Source: JAMXLG01 sp963765935 (GTDB lineage Bacteria; Vulcanimicrobiota; Vulcanimicrobiia; Vulcanimicrobiales; Vulcanimicrobiaceae). From it: a stretch of DNA of 64,000 bases. Below the pieces are notes generated by a model that saw only the letters and a program-made list of their open reading frames with translations, made no database searches and was not told where the DNA came from. A program made the position numbers and the translations under genes. Positions 15,729 to 25,121 of the stretch are shown piece by piece. The stretch is taken from contig CAVXXX010000002.1 in the NCBI GenBank assembly GCA_963765935.1, positions 372,001 through 436,000 of the forward strand, written 5' to 3'. Numbering within the stretch: position 1 is the stretch's first letter; every line of letters starts with the position of its first letter.

Positions 15729-17201
15729 TCGCCGAGCAATGGCCTGTGTTTGCCGGCGTGTTTCGTCGCTTGTTCGTAGGCGTGTGCGACGCCTAGCAGC
15801 AGTTTTTCGGTGAAAATTGGTGACGTTAGCTGCAAGCCCATTGGCATTTCGCGATCTCCGCCGGCGGGCGTTACCCAGCCGCACGGGAACTGACAGCGCC
15901 GGAAGGCCGGCGAGCGACATTGGAATCGTGTAATAGTCCATCAAGTACATGCTGTACGGATCGCTTTTCGCATTAAACTGGAACGCGGGCGAACTCGCGG
16001 CGGGGCATGCGATGAGATCGCATGAGGCAAACGCTTTCTTGAAGTCGTCCGCAATCAACGTGCGTGCTTTTTGCGCACGGACGTAGTATGCATCGTAGTA
16101 TCCGCTCGAAAGCGCGTACGTTCCGATGAGAATGCGGCGTTTCACCTCAGGACCGAATCCCGCGGCGCGCGTCTTCTCGTACATATCGTGCACGTCGCTG
16201 CCTTCGACGCGCAAACCGTACCGGACGCCGTCGAAACGCGCAAGGTTCGACGAACACTCCGCCGGCGCAATGAGATAGTACGTTGCCAAGCCGTAGTCCG
16301 CCGTCGGCAAGGAAACATCGACCAGCTCCGCGCCGAGCTCTTGTAAATCACCGTATGCCTTTTGATACAGCGCATGAGTGTCATCGCCGAGCGCGCGCGT
16401 ATCGAATTCCTTGACGATGCCGACCTTGAGCCCGCGCAAATCGGTGCGAAGTTCGCGCGAAACCGGTTCGACCTCGCGATCGATCGACGTCGAATCCATC
16501 GGATCCCAACCCGCCATCGCTTCATACGCAAGCGCTGCGTCTTCGACCGTGCGTGTAAGCGGTCCGATTTGGTCGAGACTCGAGGCAAATGCAATCAATC
16601 CATAGCGCGAGACGCGCCCGTACGTCGGTTTGAATCCGACGAGGTTGCAGAACGCGCCCGGTTCGCGAATCGATCCGCCGGTGTCACTTCCCATTGCGAT
16701 TGCCGCTTCGAATGCGGCGGCCGCCGCCGCAGAACCGCCGCTCGAACCGCCGGGAACGCGCGTGAGATCGTACGGGTTCTTGGTTACACCTAATGCGGAG
16801 TTTTCGCACGAGCTGCCCATGGCAAACTCGTCCATGTTCGACTTTCCGACCGGAATCGCACCGGCTTCGAGCATCCGCGAAACGGCCGTTGCGGTGTACG
16901 GCGCAACCCATTTTTCGAGAATCTTGCTTCCTGCGGTCGTTCGCGTACCCGTTAAACACATGTTGTCTTTGACGGCAAGCGGAACACCCGCAAGGGGCAG
17001 GTTCTCTCCGGCTTTCACGCGCTGATCGACGCGCGCCGCAGCGGCTCTCGCTTCTTCATGCAAGACGGTCAAATACGAACCGACGTCGCCATCGACCGCG
17101 TCGATGTGTGCGAGGATCGCGTCGGTCACTTCGCGAGCGGAAATGGTACCGCCGTTGACGTCGCGGGCGATCTGCGCCGCGCTACGCTCAATAATCTCCA
17201 T
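15707..17201 (-). CDS. gatA: Amidotransferase subunit A, with a C-terminal frameshift
   Basis: GatA releases ammonia from Gln or Asn for the GatCAB reaction. The amidase-signature triad is visible: Lys78 (VPLAVKDN), Ser153 (GGSSGGSAAA) and Ser177 (GSDTGGSI). The start at 17201 gives normal spacing to gatC. Near 15884 one extra base shifts the frame: the expected SVPCGWVTPAGGDREMPMG...QLTSPIF continues in the neighbouring frame to TAA at 15707-15709. As written, the uncorrected frame instead yields a basic, unrelated tail ending at 15678. GatA is normally essential where GatCAB is used, so a base-calling error is the likeliest cause. The corrected C terminus ends inside the dispersed repeat. 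Confidence 0.9.
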
Positions 17202-17215
17202 GGGTTTCCTTCAAA

Positions 17216-17506
17216 CTACTCGGCGATGATGCGGGGAACGCGGAAGAACGCACCTTGGCGTTGCGGCGCTTGCGAGAGCACCGTTTCGCGCTCGAGACAC
17301 GCGCGCTCGGCGTCGTTGCGCTCGACGTTGCGCGACTCCACGACTTGCGCAGTCGCCGCGACCTTCGAAACGTCGAGCTTCCCAAGCGCGTTCACGTGTT
17401 CGAGTAAATCGCCAAGTTGCGTTTCAAAACGTTCGACCTCGTCGTCGGTCAGCGCGATGCGCGCAAGCTTTGCAACGTAGCGAACGTCAATCTTCTCGGA
17501 TGACAA
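17216..17506 (-). CDS. gatC: Amidotransferase subunit C
   Basis: This 96-residue subunit wraps around GatA and tethers it to GatB. The helix VRYVAKLARIALTDDEVERFETQL and the C-terminal VPRIIAE (typical VPxVIE) define the family. The TTG start at 17506 is chosen because GGAG lies eight bases upstream and the protein then has the usual length; ATG codons at 17536 and 17542 would add 10-12 residues. It overlaps the 3' end of the upstream methyltransferase gene by about 20 bases, and gatA starts 14 bases downstream. Confidence 0.92.
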   Translation of the reverse strand: MSSEKIDVRYVAKLARIALTDDEVERFETQLGDLLEHVNALGKLDVSKVAATAQVVESRNVERNDAERACLERETVLSQAPQRQGAFFRVPRIIAE

Positions 17507-19013
17507 AGTCGGGATACTCCGGTTCGTCGGCGGCATATTCATCAGTCTCGGGCCACGTCGGCGACGCCACGTTGAGGAACGCGTCGTGCACGACTTCTTC
17601 GTCAGCCTGGGCCTCGCGATAGAGCGTGACCAGCGTCTCGACGTGTCCCGTCTGCGGAAACATGTCGAACGGCTGAACGATGCCGAGCCGGTATCCATTA
17701 GCGGCCAGGAACTTCAAATCCCGGGCAAGGGTCGCCGGATCGCAGGAGAGATACCAAATATACGGCACCTTGGACGCCGTAACTGCCGCGAGGGTCAGTT
17801 CGTCGCTTCCCTTGCGGGGCGGATCGAGGAAGACGATATCGGAATTCTCCATCGCCTCGTGCGCCTCGGGTGAACGAACCGCGTCCTCAACTCGACCGGC
17901 ACGAAAGCGGACCCACTGCTCGAGCCCGTTGAGGCGCGCATTCTCCTCGGCCTCGAGGATCGCTTGAGGATTCTCCTCGATCCCGTAAACCTGACAGCCG
18001 TTCTTTGCGAAGAACAGCGAAAACGTGCCTGCGCCGCAATAGAGGTCGACGATGCGACGCGGATGTTCGAGGCCGTTTTTCATGAACGCGAAGATGCGCC
18101 CGACGATCTCGACGTTGATTTGGAAAAACGAGGCAGCGGAGACGCGATACCGCACGCCGTCGATCGCCTCCTCAATCTCGGAGCGCCCGGCAACGACGCG
18201 ATGGCGCCGTCCCATGATCGCGTTTTGACTCATGAGCTGATACGAATTCGTCAAGCCGACGGCGCCGGGAAGGCCTTTAAGCAGCGGCGCTGCGCCTCGC
18301 TCGACTTCGGGCGACAATTGCGACGTGGTGATGGTAACCACGGCGTCCCCCGTCGCGCGCGCACTGCGCGAAACGATGTGGCGCGCGACTTGCATCACCG
18401 GCGCCGTCTCTTCCGTGGTGCGCGCGCGATTGAAAACGTGAATGAACGTGTTGAGCTGCGGCGTCACGATCGGGCAGTCCTCGATCGGCACGATATCGTG
18501 CGAGCGCTGCTGATAGAAACCGATCGTCGGCGTCGGGAGCGTATGGTCGACGACGAGCGACATTTTATTGCGGTAGGCCCGCGGGTTGGCCATCCCGACC
18601 GCATTGCGGACTTCGACCTCGGCGAAACCGCCGATGCGTTGGAGCGCGCTGCGTACGACGTCTGTTTTCCACGCGAGCTGCGCCGGATAGTTCAAATGTT
18701 GCACTTGGCAGCCGCCGCAGCTCCCAAAAACCGGACAAAACGGCGTCGTGCGATGCGGCGAACCGGCAACCAGACGAATCATCGTCGCCGTCGCGTACTT
18801 CGGTTTCACCGAAGTGATTCGCACGCGAGCACGTTCTTGGGGCAACGGACCGAAGCAAAAAACAACCAACCCGCTTGCACGTCCCACGGCTTGGCCGTTT
18901 GCAAGCAGGTCGGTAAACGACAACTCGAGTTCTGTACCGGCGCGTAACGCCGGGGCGGGGCTACGCGCTATTTCTTTGTTCGTCAAGCGTCTTGAGCAAG
19001 TGGTTTGCCTCAT
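17487..19013 (-). CDS. 23S rRNA (uracil-5-)-methyltransferase, TrmA/RlmD family
   Basis: The 508-residue enzyme has an N-terminal TRAM domain (GTELELSFTDLLANGQAVGR), a 4Fe-4S Cys cluster (CPVFGSCGGCQVQHLNY), the SAM motif VDLYCGAGTFSLFF, the FLDPPRKG motif, and the catalytic Cys loop WYLSCDPATLARDL. It methylates C5 of a uridine in rRNA or tRNA; whether it is RlmD, RlmCD or TrmA-like cannot be told by eye. The ATG at 19013 overlaps the upstream small gene by 53 bases; a TTG at 18986 is an alternative start. Its end overlaps gatC. Confidence 0.9.
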   Translation of the reverse strand: MRQTTCSRRLTNKEIARSPAPALRAGTELELSFTDLLANGQAVGRASGLVVFCFGPLPQERARVRITSVKPKYATATMIRLVAGSPHRTTPFCPVFGSCGGCQVQHLNYPAQLAWKTDVVRSALQRIGGFAEVEVRNAVGMANPRAYRNKMSLVVDHTLPTPTIGFYQQRSHDIVPIEDCPIVTPQLNTFIHVFNRARTTEETAPVMQVARHIVSRSARATGDAVVTITTSQLSPEVERGAAPLLKGLPGAVGLTNSYQLMSQNAIMGRRHRVVAGRSEIEEAIDGVRYRVSAASFFQINVEIVGRIFAFMKNGLEHPRRIVDLYCGAGTFSLFFAKNGCQVYGIEENPQAILEAEENARLNGLEQWVRFRAGRVEDAVRSPEAHEAMENSDIVFLDPPRKGSDELTLAAVTASKVPYIWYLSCDPATLARDLKFLAANGYRLGIVQPFDMFPQTGHVETLVTLYREAQADEEVVHDAFLNVASPTWPETDEYAADEPEYPDFVIRED

Positions 19014-19194
19014 CGATCAACTGCTGGATGCGCTCGCTGGTCGGATCCGCCGGGCGGCGGTTCAACAGCGAACGCACGACCGTGAAAGCGACTGCCGCGC
19101 CAATGCCGGCAACGCCGACCCAAATGAGCGTTCGAGTCAGCTGCTGGCTCGCGCGTTGCTCTTGCGCGCGTTGAAAATCAGGCGTCTGGTCCAT
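18961..19194 (-). CDS. Small single-pass membrane protein
   Basis: The 77-residue protein has a polar N terminus (MDQTPDFQRAQEQRASQQL), one membrane helix at about residues 22-42 (LIWVGVAGIGAAVAFTVVRSLL), and an amphipathic C-terminal helix (SERIQQLIDEANHLLKTLDEQ). It is the first gene of the run leading into the methyltransferase and gatCAB. No family recognised; its shape resembles small membrane-anchored scaffold proteins. Confidence 0.7.
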   Translation of the reverse strand: MDQTPDFQRAQEQRASQQLTRTLIWVGVAGIGAAVAFTVVRSLLNRRPADPTSERIQQLIDEANHLLKTLDEQRNSA

Positions 19195-19313
19195 ACTGCC
19201 GTACTCCTTCGCGCACGTGCGGGAGCCTTCTTCTCATCGGGGAACCTCTTCCGGGACGAAAGACTCTCAGGGCTCTCTCCGGAGGCCCAGGTTACCCTGA
19301 CTTCCCGAGGACC

Positions 19314-20159
19314 ATGATTACTGTACGCGACGATGTGCAACAGGACGAGCGCCCCGCGCTCGTCCTGTCTCTCGTTGCATCGATTGCGATCAACCTGCTC
19401 GCGTGGCTACTCGTCATCTGGGGTTGGACCATCCAATTGCAGCTGCGGCCCACGCTCGAAAAGCCGGAGTTGATCGTCTCCTCATCGAGCATCCGGCTGG
19501 AGCGACGGACGGTACCGCAACCGCAAAGCGCGCAGAGGCAGCAGCAGTCGCAACCGCAGCACGCGGCAACGCCGAAGACGCAACAGATGCCGCGTCAGCA
19601 ACACGTCGCCAAAACGCAGCCGCACGAACGGCCCACAGAGATCGCGCGTGAAGTGCCGCAGGCGCCTCCGCAACCACCCGAGCGCCGCGCGAAGCACGAA
19701 CCGGCTTCGTTGCAATCGCAGCTCGCGCAACAAGAGCAAATGTTTGCGCGAGAGGCACAGCAGTTAAATGCATCGCACTCGCTGAGCATTGCGACGATGG
19801 CGCCACAACCTCCGTCATCATTCCGCAGGACGTATTTCGATTCGAACGGCCGGCCGGATCAGAATGAAGACGTCACCGCCGTGCTCGAGCCCCTGCCGGG
19901 ACGGCATTGGGTGGCAAACGGCATGTCCTGTTACTACGTTCATTACGCCGCGCAGTACAGCGGCGGTGGCTCCGAAGAAGGGAACATTCCGTGGCCGCTT
20001 TGTTATCCGGCGGCTCACGACGCAATGTTGCCGCTCGACCGCACGCACCGGCTGCCGATTCCCGCACCGCCTCCCGGCTGGGTGCTTCCCACGAACGTGA
20101 CGCTAGCGCCGTTACTTCGTGCGATCTACACGGGCGAAATCAAAGCCGATCCGAACTAA
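19314..20159 (+). CDS. TonB-like envelope protein (Gln/Pro-rich linker)
   Basis: The 281-residue protein has a short cytoplasmic N terminus, a membrane helix at about residues 18-42 (LVLSLVASIAINLLAWLLVIW), a long Gln/Pro/Arg linker (residues 65-150) and a C-terminal domain of about 110 residues with two Cys. This is the plan of TonB or TolA, with the linker spanning the periplasm. The C-terminal domain (HWVANGMSCYYVHYAAQYSGGG) does not show a standard TonB YP motif, so energy transduction is not established. GAGGACC precedes the ATG. It is a single gene, convergent with the acyl-CoA ligase. Confidence 0.75.
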   Translation: MITVRDDVQQDERPALVLSLVASIAINLLAWLLVIWGWTIQLQLRPTLEKPELIVSSSSIRLERRTVPQPQSAQRQQQSQPQHAATPKTQQMPRQQHVAKTQPHERPTEIAREVPQAPPQPPERRAKHEPASLQSQLAQQEQMFAREAQQLNASHSLSIATMAPQPPSSFRRTYFDSNGRPDQNEDVTAVLEPLPGRHWVANGMSCYYVHYAAQYSGGGSEEGNIPWPLCYPAAHDAMLPLDRTHRLPIPAPPPGWVLPTNVTLAPLLRAIYTGEIKADPN

Positions 20160-20172
20160 GGTTTGGGCTGCT

Positions 20173-21750
20173 TCATTGTGCAGTGATCGCTGCGTGCCGG
20201 CCGCGCAGCACGTATTTTTGAATCTTCCCCGTCGCCGTCTTTGGTAGCTCGTCGATGAAATAGAAGCGCTTCGGTACTTTGAAATGCGCAAGGTGGTCGC
20301 GAGCGAAGGCTCGGAGATCCTCCTCGCTGACCGGCGCACCTGCTCGAGCGACGACGAACGCGTGCGGCGCCTCACCAAAACGTTCGTCGGGCAGACCGAC
20401 GACTGCAACTTCTTGGACGGCCGGGTGGCGGAGAAGCTGGCCTTCTACCTCGACGCCCGAGATGTTTTCTCCGCCGCTGATAATCACGTCTTTGATGCGG
20501 TCTCGTATCTCGATGAATCCGTCCTGATGAACGACCGCCGCATCTCCGCTGTGGAAATATCCCCCGTGAAACGCGCGCGCAGTTGCATCGGGATCGTTGT
20601 AATATCCTTCCATCACCACGTTGCCACGCACGACGATTTCACCGACGGTCGTGCCGTCATGCGGAACTTCTTCGCCGCGGTCATCGATCACGACGAGTTC
20701 GCCGGACGTCACGAGCTCTACACCTTGCCTCGCCTTGACCTTTGCGCGTTCGCTTCCGGGCAACAGTTCGTGCTCCGCGCGTCGTTCGCAGATCGTGATG
20801 AATGGCGCAGTCTCGGTCAGGCCGTAGACGTGCGTTACGTCCCAACCCAACTCATCTTCGACGCGTTCGATCGTCGCGGCAGCAGGCGGCGCGCCTGCCG
20901 TCAAGACCCGCACACCTGAGCGCACGTGGGTGCGAACTTCTTCGGGAGCGTTCGCGATACTGATGAGCACCGTCGGCGCCGCGCACAGCAACGTAACGCG
21001 CTCATCGTTGATCAGTTGAAAAATGCGCTGCGGCTCGACCTTGCGAAGGCATACGTGAAGGCCGCCGACTGCGGTGATGGTCCACACGAACGTCCATCCG
21101 TTCGCATGAAACATCGGCAGCGTCCAGAGATACCGGTCGTCCGGCGTCAAGTGCACGTGAATTAGTGTACCGACGGTATTCATGTACGCATTTCGATGCG
21201 TAATCATCACGCCTTTCGGATGAGCGGTCGTTCCGCTCGTATAGTTGATCGTGATGAGATCATCTTCATCGATCGCTGGCCGCGCCGGCTCGCGCGGCCC
21301 TGGCGCGTACAGCGCCGTCTCATAGTTAAGCCAATCATTCGGCGCTTCGCCCTCGAGCGCGACGAAATGCTCGACTGACGGGATGCGTTCTCGAATGCCT
21401 TGGACCGCTTGAATGTAGTCGCGGTGCGCGCAAACGACGCGGCTGCCGCTATGATTGATGATATACGCAAAATCGGTCGACGCGAGGCGGTAATTGATCG
21501 GTACGAGCACCGCGCCGATCTGCGGAATTGCGTAGAACGCTTCTAGGAGCGCATGCGTGTTTGGCGCGATGTACGCAACCCGGTCCCCTTTTCGGACGCC
21601 GAGACGTTGGAGCCCCGCAGACCACGCATCGCAACGCTCGAAAAATTGCCGATACGTGAAGCGCGACTGCTCGTCAACGACCGCTTCGCGTTCAGCGTAC
21701 AGGCGACGAGAGCGGCGCATGAATTCCAAGGGCGTGAGTGGAGTCTTCAT
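20173..21750 (-). CDS. AMP-forming acyl-CoA synthetase
   Basis: The 525-residue enzyme belongs to the ANL superfamily and should activate a carboxylic acid through an acyl-AMP to the CoA thioester. Signature motifs are in order: TINYTSGTTAHPKGVMITH (P-loop-like AMP binding), YGLTET (A5), YFHSGDAA (A7), KDVIISGGENISGVEVE (A8) and PKTATGKIQKYVLR with the A10 catalytic Lys. Sequence resembles medium/long-chain fatty acyl-CoA ligases (FadD-like), but the substrate is not readable from the motifs. It stands alone between the TonB-like gene and the end of dnaE2. Confidence 0.92.
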   Translation of the reverse strand: MKTPLTPLEFMRRSRRLYAEREAVVDEQSRFTYRQFFERCDAWSAGLQRLGVRKGDRVAYIAPNTHALLEAFYAIPQIGAVLVPINYRLASTDFAYIINHSGSRVVCAHRDYIQAVQGIRERIPSVEHFVALEGEAPNDWLNYETALYAPGPREPARPAIDEDDLITINYTSGTTAHPKGVMITHRNAYMNTVGTLIHVHLTPDDRYLWTLPMFHANGWTFVWTITAVGGLHVCLRKVEPQRIFQLINDERVTLLCAAPTVLISIANAPEEVRTHVRSGVRVLTAGAPPAAATIERVEDELGWDVTHVYGLTETAPFITICERRAEHELLPGSERAKVKARQGVELVTSGELVVIDDRGEEVPHDGTTVGEIVVRGNVVMEGYYNDPDATARAFHGGYFHSGDAAVVHQDGFIEIRDRIKDVIISGGENISGVEVEGQLLRHPAVQEVAVVGLPDERFGEAPHAFVVARAGAPVSEEDLRAFARDHLAHFKVPKRFYFIDELPKTATGKIQKYVLRGRHAAITAQ

Positions 21751-21839
21751 GTCGATTAAGCCCTCCGATCACAGTGCGTTCGACTCGTAGCGGTGCCTGC
21801 GCTTCTGAAAGAGCGTTTCACAATGCCCTTGAGGCAGCG

Positions 21840-24800
21840 TCAGTGGAAATTGCGCGGACGGACGCCGTCCAAGATCCCTTCGGCTTCGAATGACCAGACG
21901 GCGCGGGCGAGGAGATCGATCGCGCCGGCTTCTTTCTGCAGCTTGCCTTCGATGATAAGGGTATTGCTCATGCGAATGACGCGGCGGAATTTCTCGTAGA
22001 TATCCGGTCGTACGATGACGTTCACCAAGCCGGTTTCGTCCTCGAGCGTCAAAAAGACGAAGCCTTTCGCGGTGCCCGGACGCTGGCGCGTGATGACGAG
22101 TCCGCCGACGCGGCAGAGCAGATTGTTCGGCATTTCGGCGAGATGCGCCGCCGGAATGACGCGCGCTGCATTCAACTGCGGACGGAAATGTTCGATCGCT
22201 TGGCCTTGCGTCGTGACACCGGTGGACCATAAATCAAACGCCGTTTCTTGTTTGGGCACGAGCGGCTTGAACGTCACCTCGGGTTCGTCCATATCCATCA
22301 AACGCCCGAGCTCACCGCGCGCCTCCCGCTCGTCGAGCGCGCGCAACGCCCACATCGCGTTGCGCCGCGAGCGATACCATGGCGAAAACGCGCCGGCCAC
22401 AGCAAGATTCTCAATCGCTTCTTTTTCAAGCTTCGTACGTTTGGCAAAATCGAGCAAATCCGCAAATGGTCCACCACGTAATGCCTCCTCCAGACGTTCC
22501 TTCTGTCCTTCACCCAGGCCGCGCACCAAATGAAAGCCGAGACGTAAACTTCCGTCCGGCTCGACGAACGACCAATATTCGCTTGCGTTGACTTCAATCG
22601 GCTTGATCGTGACGCCGTGCCGCCGGGCATCATTGACGAGCACTTCCGTCGAATAAAAGCCCATCGGCTGCACGTTTAAAATGGCCGCCGCAAAAATTGC
22701 GGGATAGTGACACTTCACGTACGCCGATGCATAGGCAAGCAATGCGAAGCTCGCCGCATGCGATTCAGGAAAGCCGTAGTCGGCAAAACCTTCGAGCATG
22801 TGAAACAACTGCTCCGCAGCGGTGCGATCGATGCCGTTGGCGACCATGCCGTCGACCAGCTTTGGATAAATCTCGCGCATCCGTTCGTGCGAGCGTTTGT
22901 GTCCCATCGCACGGCGCAATTTATCGGCTTCGCCCGGTGTAAATCCGGCAGCCTCGATTGCCATACGCATACCTTGCTCTTGAAATAACGGCACGCCGAG
23001 CGTGCGTTCGAGCACGGGCTTGAGTTTCGGATGTGGATACGTCACCGGTTCCAGTCCCGACCGCCGGCGCAAGAACGGATGAATCATCTGCCCTTGAATC
23101 GGTCCCGGCCGAATGATTGCGACTTGCATGACGATGTCGTAAAAGCACGTCGGCTTCATCCGCGGTAACATCGACTGCTGCGCCCGAGATTCGATTTGGA
23201 ATACGCCGATGGTATCCGCGCGGGAAATCATTTCGTAGGTGGGTTTGTCATCGGGCGGGATGGTGTGGAGTGCCAGCCGTACCGGTGCCGGCCCCATGCC
23301 GGGGTACGACACGTAGCGTTCGTGCAGTGAAAATGCTTCGCGTAAAAGCGACAACATGCCAAGACCCAACAGATCGATTTTGATGAGGCCGAGTTCTTGT
23401 AAATCATCCTTATCCCACTGGATGATCGTGCGGTCTTTCATCGTTGCCCATTCGATGGGCGCGACGCGTACGAGCGGGTCGCGGGTGATCACCATACCGC
23501 CGGAATGGATGCCCATGTGGCGCGGGAAGCCGTCGACGCGGCGGCAGAACGCGTGAAGACGTTCGCCGAGAACGCCGCTCACCGGTGCAGCGACGTTCGG
23601 ATCGGGATCCGCACCGTAATCCTGGCCGCGAAAGCCATACAAGTAGCGATCGGTTTGTCCCGGTTCGAGTCGCGAAGCACGAGCATTCGATCCGGTGTCG
23701 AGATCGCGGCGCCGCTGCACGGATTCCGGTTGTTCCGTTGTAACGAGATCGGGCTGTCCCGTTGCACCCGCAAGCGATTCCCGCGCATCGAACTCGCGAA
23801 CGATGGCGTCAACTTGCGCAAGCGTCAGGCCGAGGACTTTACCGACGTCGCGTAGCGCCGAACGTGTTCGGAATGTGACGACCTCTGCCGCCATCGCCGC
23901 GTTGCTGCGGCCGTATCGTTCGTAGATGTATTGGATGACCTTCTCACGGTCTTGATGGGCGAAATCGATGTCGATATCGGGAATCTCTTGGCGTTCCTCG
24001 GACATGAAGCGTTCGAAGAGCAGATTCATGCCGATCGGATCGACGGCAGTGATGCCGAGCGCATAGCAGACCGCGGAATTTGCGGCGGAACCACGGCCCT
24101 GACAGAGGACGCCGAAACGATCGGCGGCTTGAACGATATCCCATACGATTAGGAAGTAGCCCGCGAGATCCATCTTCGCGATGATGCCGAGTTCGTATTC
24201 GAGTTGCCGTTCGACGTTCGGCGCAATCGGCGAACCGTAGCGGTCGACGGCACCTTTATAGACGAGTTCGCGCAGGTACGTCTGCCGCGTGTATCCCTCC
24301 GGAACGGAAAAGAGCGGAAATTGACCGATGAGGCGTTCGAGCCGGAATGCGCATCGTTCCGCGATGGCGAGCGTGGCATCGATTGCCTCGGGATGCGCAG
24401 CGAAGAGTTTGCGCATTGCGGCGGGCGATTTGAGATAGTATTCGGCATTGGGCCGCAGCCGATGCTGCGCACGTGCTTCTTCCAGCGTGATCGTCTCTTT
24501 GACGCAGGCCAGCACGTCGGCGAGCGGCGCCTCTTCGCGGCGCGCGTACGCGGCGGCATTCGTCGCAACGTACGCAATCTTCAGACGCCGCGCAAGCGCG
24601 ATGAGCTGCTCGTTCATCGCCGCGTCGTCCGCGGTGAGATGCTGTTGGAGTTCGAGATACACCCGTTCGCCGAAGAGATCGTGCAACATCGACGCGCGCG
24701 CTACGTCGAGCGTACGAGTGAGCAGTACGAGACCGTCGCTGCGCCCATCGAAATCCTCCATCCGCAGTCGCGCGTCGCCTTTGCTCCCTCGCATCTGCGC

Positions 24801-25121
24801 GGTCGAAATCAGCTCGCAGCAATTCGCGTATCCTTGCGCGTTTTCGACAAGCACAACCGCGCGCGTCTTATCCTCGAAGGTCAGCTCCGCTCCGACGATC
24901 GCATCGATACCGGCTTGCCGCGCAGCCGTCGCAAATCGTACGCTGCCGTAGAGGCCGTCTCGATCGGTGAGCGCAAGCGCGCGCAGCCCAAGCTCGCAGG
25001 CTCGTTCGATCAGTTCTTCGGGGTGCGATGCGCCTTCGAGAAAGGTGAAGTTCGACCAGCAGTGCAGCTCGGCATAGGCACGGTTTCGTGCCGCGTTGCG
25101 CGGCTCTAGCGCCGTAGCCAT
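21840..25121 (-). CDS. dnaE2: Error-prone DNA polymerase III alpha, DnaE2/ImuC
   Basis: The start at 25121 gives 1093 residues; a start at 25166 adds 15. It is a C-family polymerase: N-terminal PHP domain (YAELHCWSNFTFLEGASHPEELI), polymerase core with catalytic PDIDIDF (about residues 381-387), the HMGIHSGGMVI segment, helix-hairpin-helix, and a C-terminal OB fold (GLVITRQRPGTAKGFVFLTLEDETG). DnaE2 performs translesion synthesis with ImuA and ImuB under SOS control. An extra ~55 residues (about 451-505, DLVTTEQPESVQRRRDLD...) interrupt the core compared with DnaE proteins I know. It overlaps the T5orf172 gene by 16 bases. Confidence 0.95.
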   Translation of the reverse strand: MATALEPRNAARNRAYAELHCWSNFTFLEGASHPEELIERACELGLRALALTDRDGLYGSVRFATAARQAGIDAIVGAELTFEDKTRAVVLVENAQGYANCCELISTAQMRGSKGDARLRMEDFDGRSDGLVLLTRTLDVARASMLHDLFGERVYLELQQHLTADDAAMNEQLIALARRLKIAYVATNAAAYARREEAPLADVLACVKETITLEEARAQHRLRPNAEYYLKSPAAMRKLFAAHPEAIDATLAIAERCAFRLERLIGQFPLFSVPEGYTRQTYLRELVYKGAVDRYGSPIAPNVERQLEYELGIIAKMDLAGYFLIVWDIVQAADRFGVLCQGRGSAANSAVCYALGITAVDPIGMNLLFERFMSEERQEIPDIDIDFAHQDREKVIQYIYERYGRSNAAMAAEVVTFRTRSALRDVGKVLGLTLAQVDAIVREFDARESLAGATGQPDLVTTEQPESVQRRRDLDTGSNARASRLEPGQTDRYLYGFRGQDYGADPDPNVAAPVSGVLGERLHAFCRRVDGFPRHMGIHSGGMVITRDPLVRVAPIEWATMKDRTIIQWDKDDLQELGLIKIDLLGLGMLSLLREAFSLHERYVSYPGMGPAPVRLALHTIPPDDKPTYEMISRADTIGVFQIESRAQQSMLPRMKPTCFYDIVMQVAIIRPGPIQGQMIHPFLRRRSGLEPVTYPHPKLKPVLERTLGVPLFQEQGMRMAIEAAGFTPGEADKLRRAMGHKRSHERMREIYPKLVDGMVANGIDRTAAEQLFHMLEGFADYGFPESHAASFALLAYASAYVKCHYPAIFAAAILNVQPMGFYSTEVLVNDARRHGVTIKPIEVNASEYWSFVEPDGSLRLGFHLVRGLGEGQKERLEEALRGGPFADLLDFAKRTKLEKEAIENLAVAGAFSPWYRSRRNAMWALRALDEREARGELGRLMDMDEPEVTFKPLVPKQETAFDLWSTGVTTQGQAIEHFRPQLNAARVIPAAHLAEMPNNLLCRVGGLVITRQRPGTAKGFVFLTLEDETGLVNVIVRPDIYEKFRRVIRMSNTLIIEGKLQKEAGAIDLLARAVWSFEAEGILDGVRPRNFH

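Noticed and set aside
17964..18947. Plus-strand open frame (327 codons) opposite the rRNA methyltransferase gene
   Set aside because: No motifs, skewed Arg/Asp content, and full overlap with a conserved enzyme.
23607..23771. Intein in DnaE2
   Set aside because: The extra segment is only about 55 residues and lacks intein splice-junction residues (Cys/Ser start, His-Asn end).
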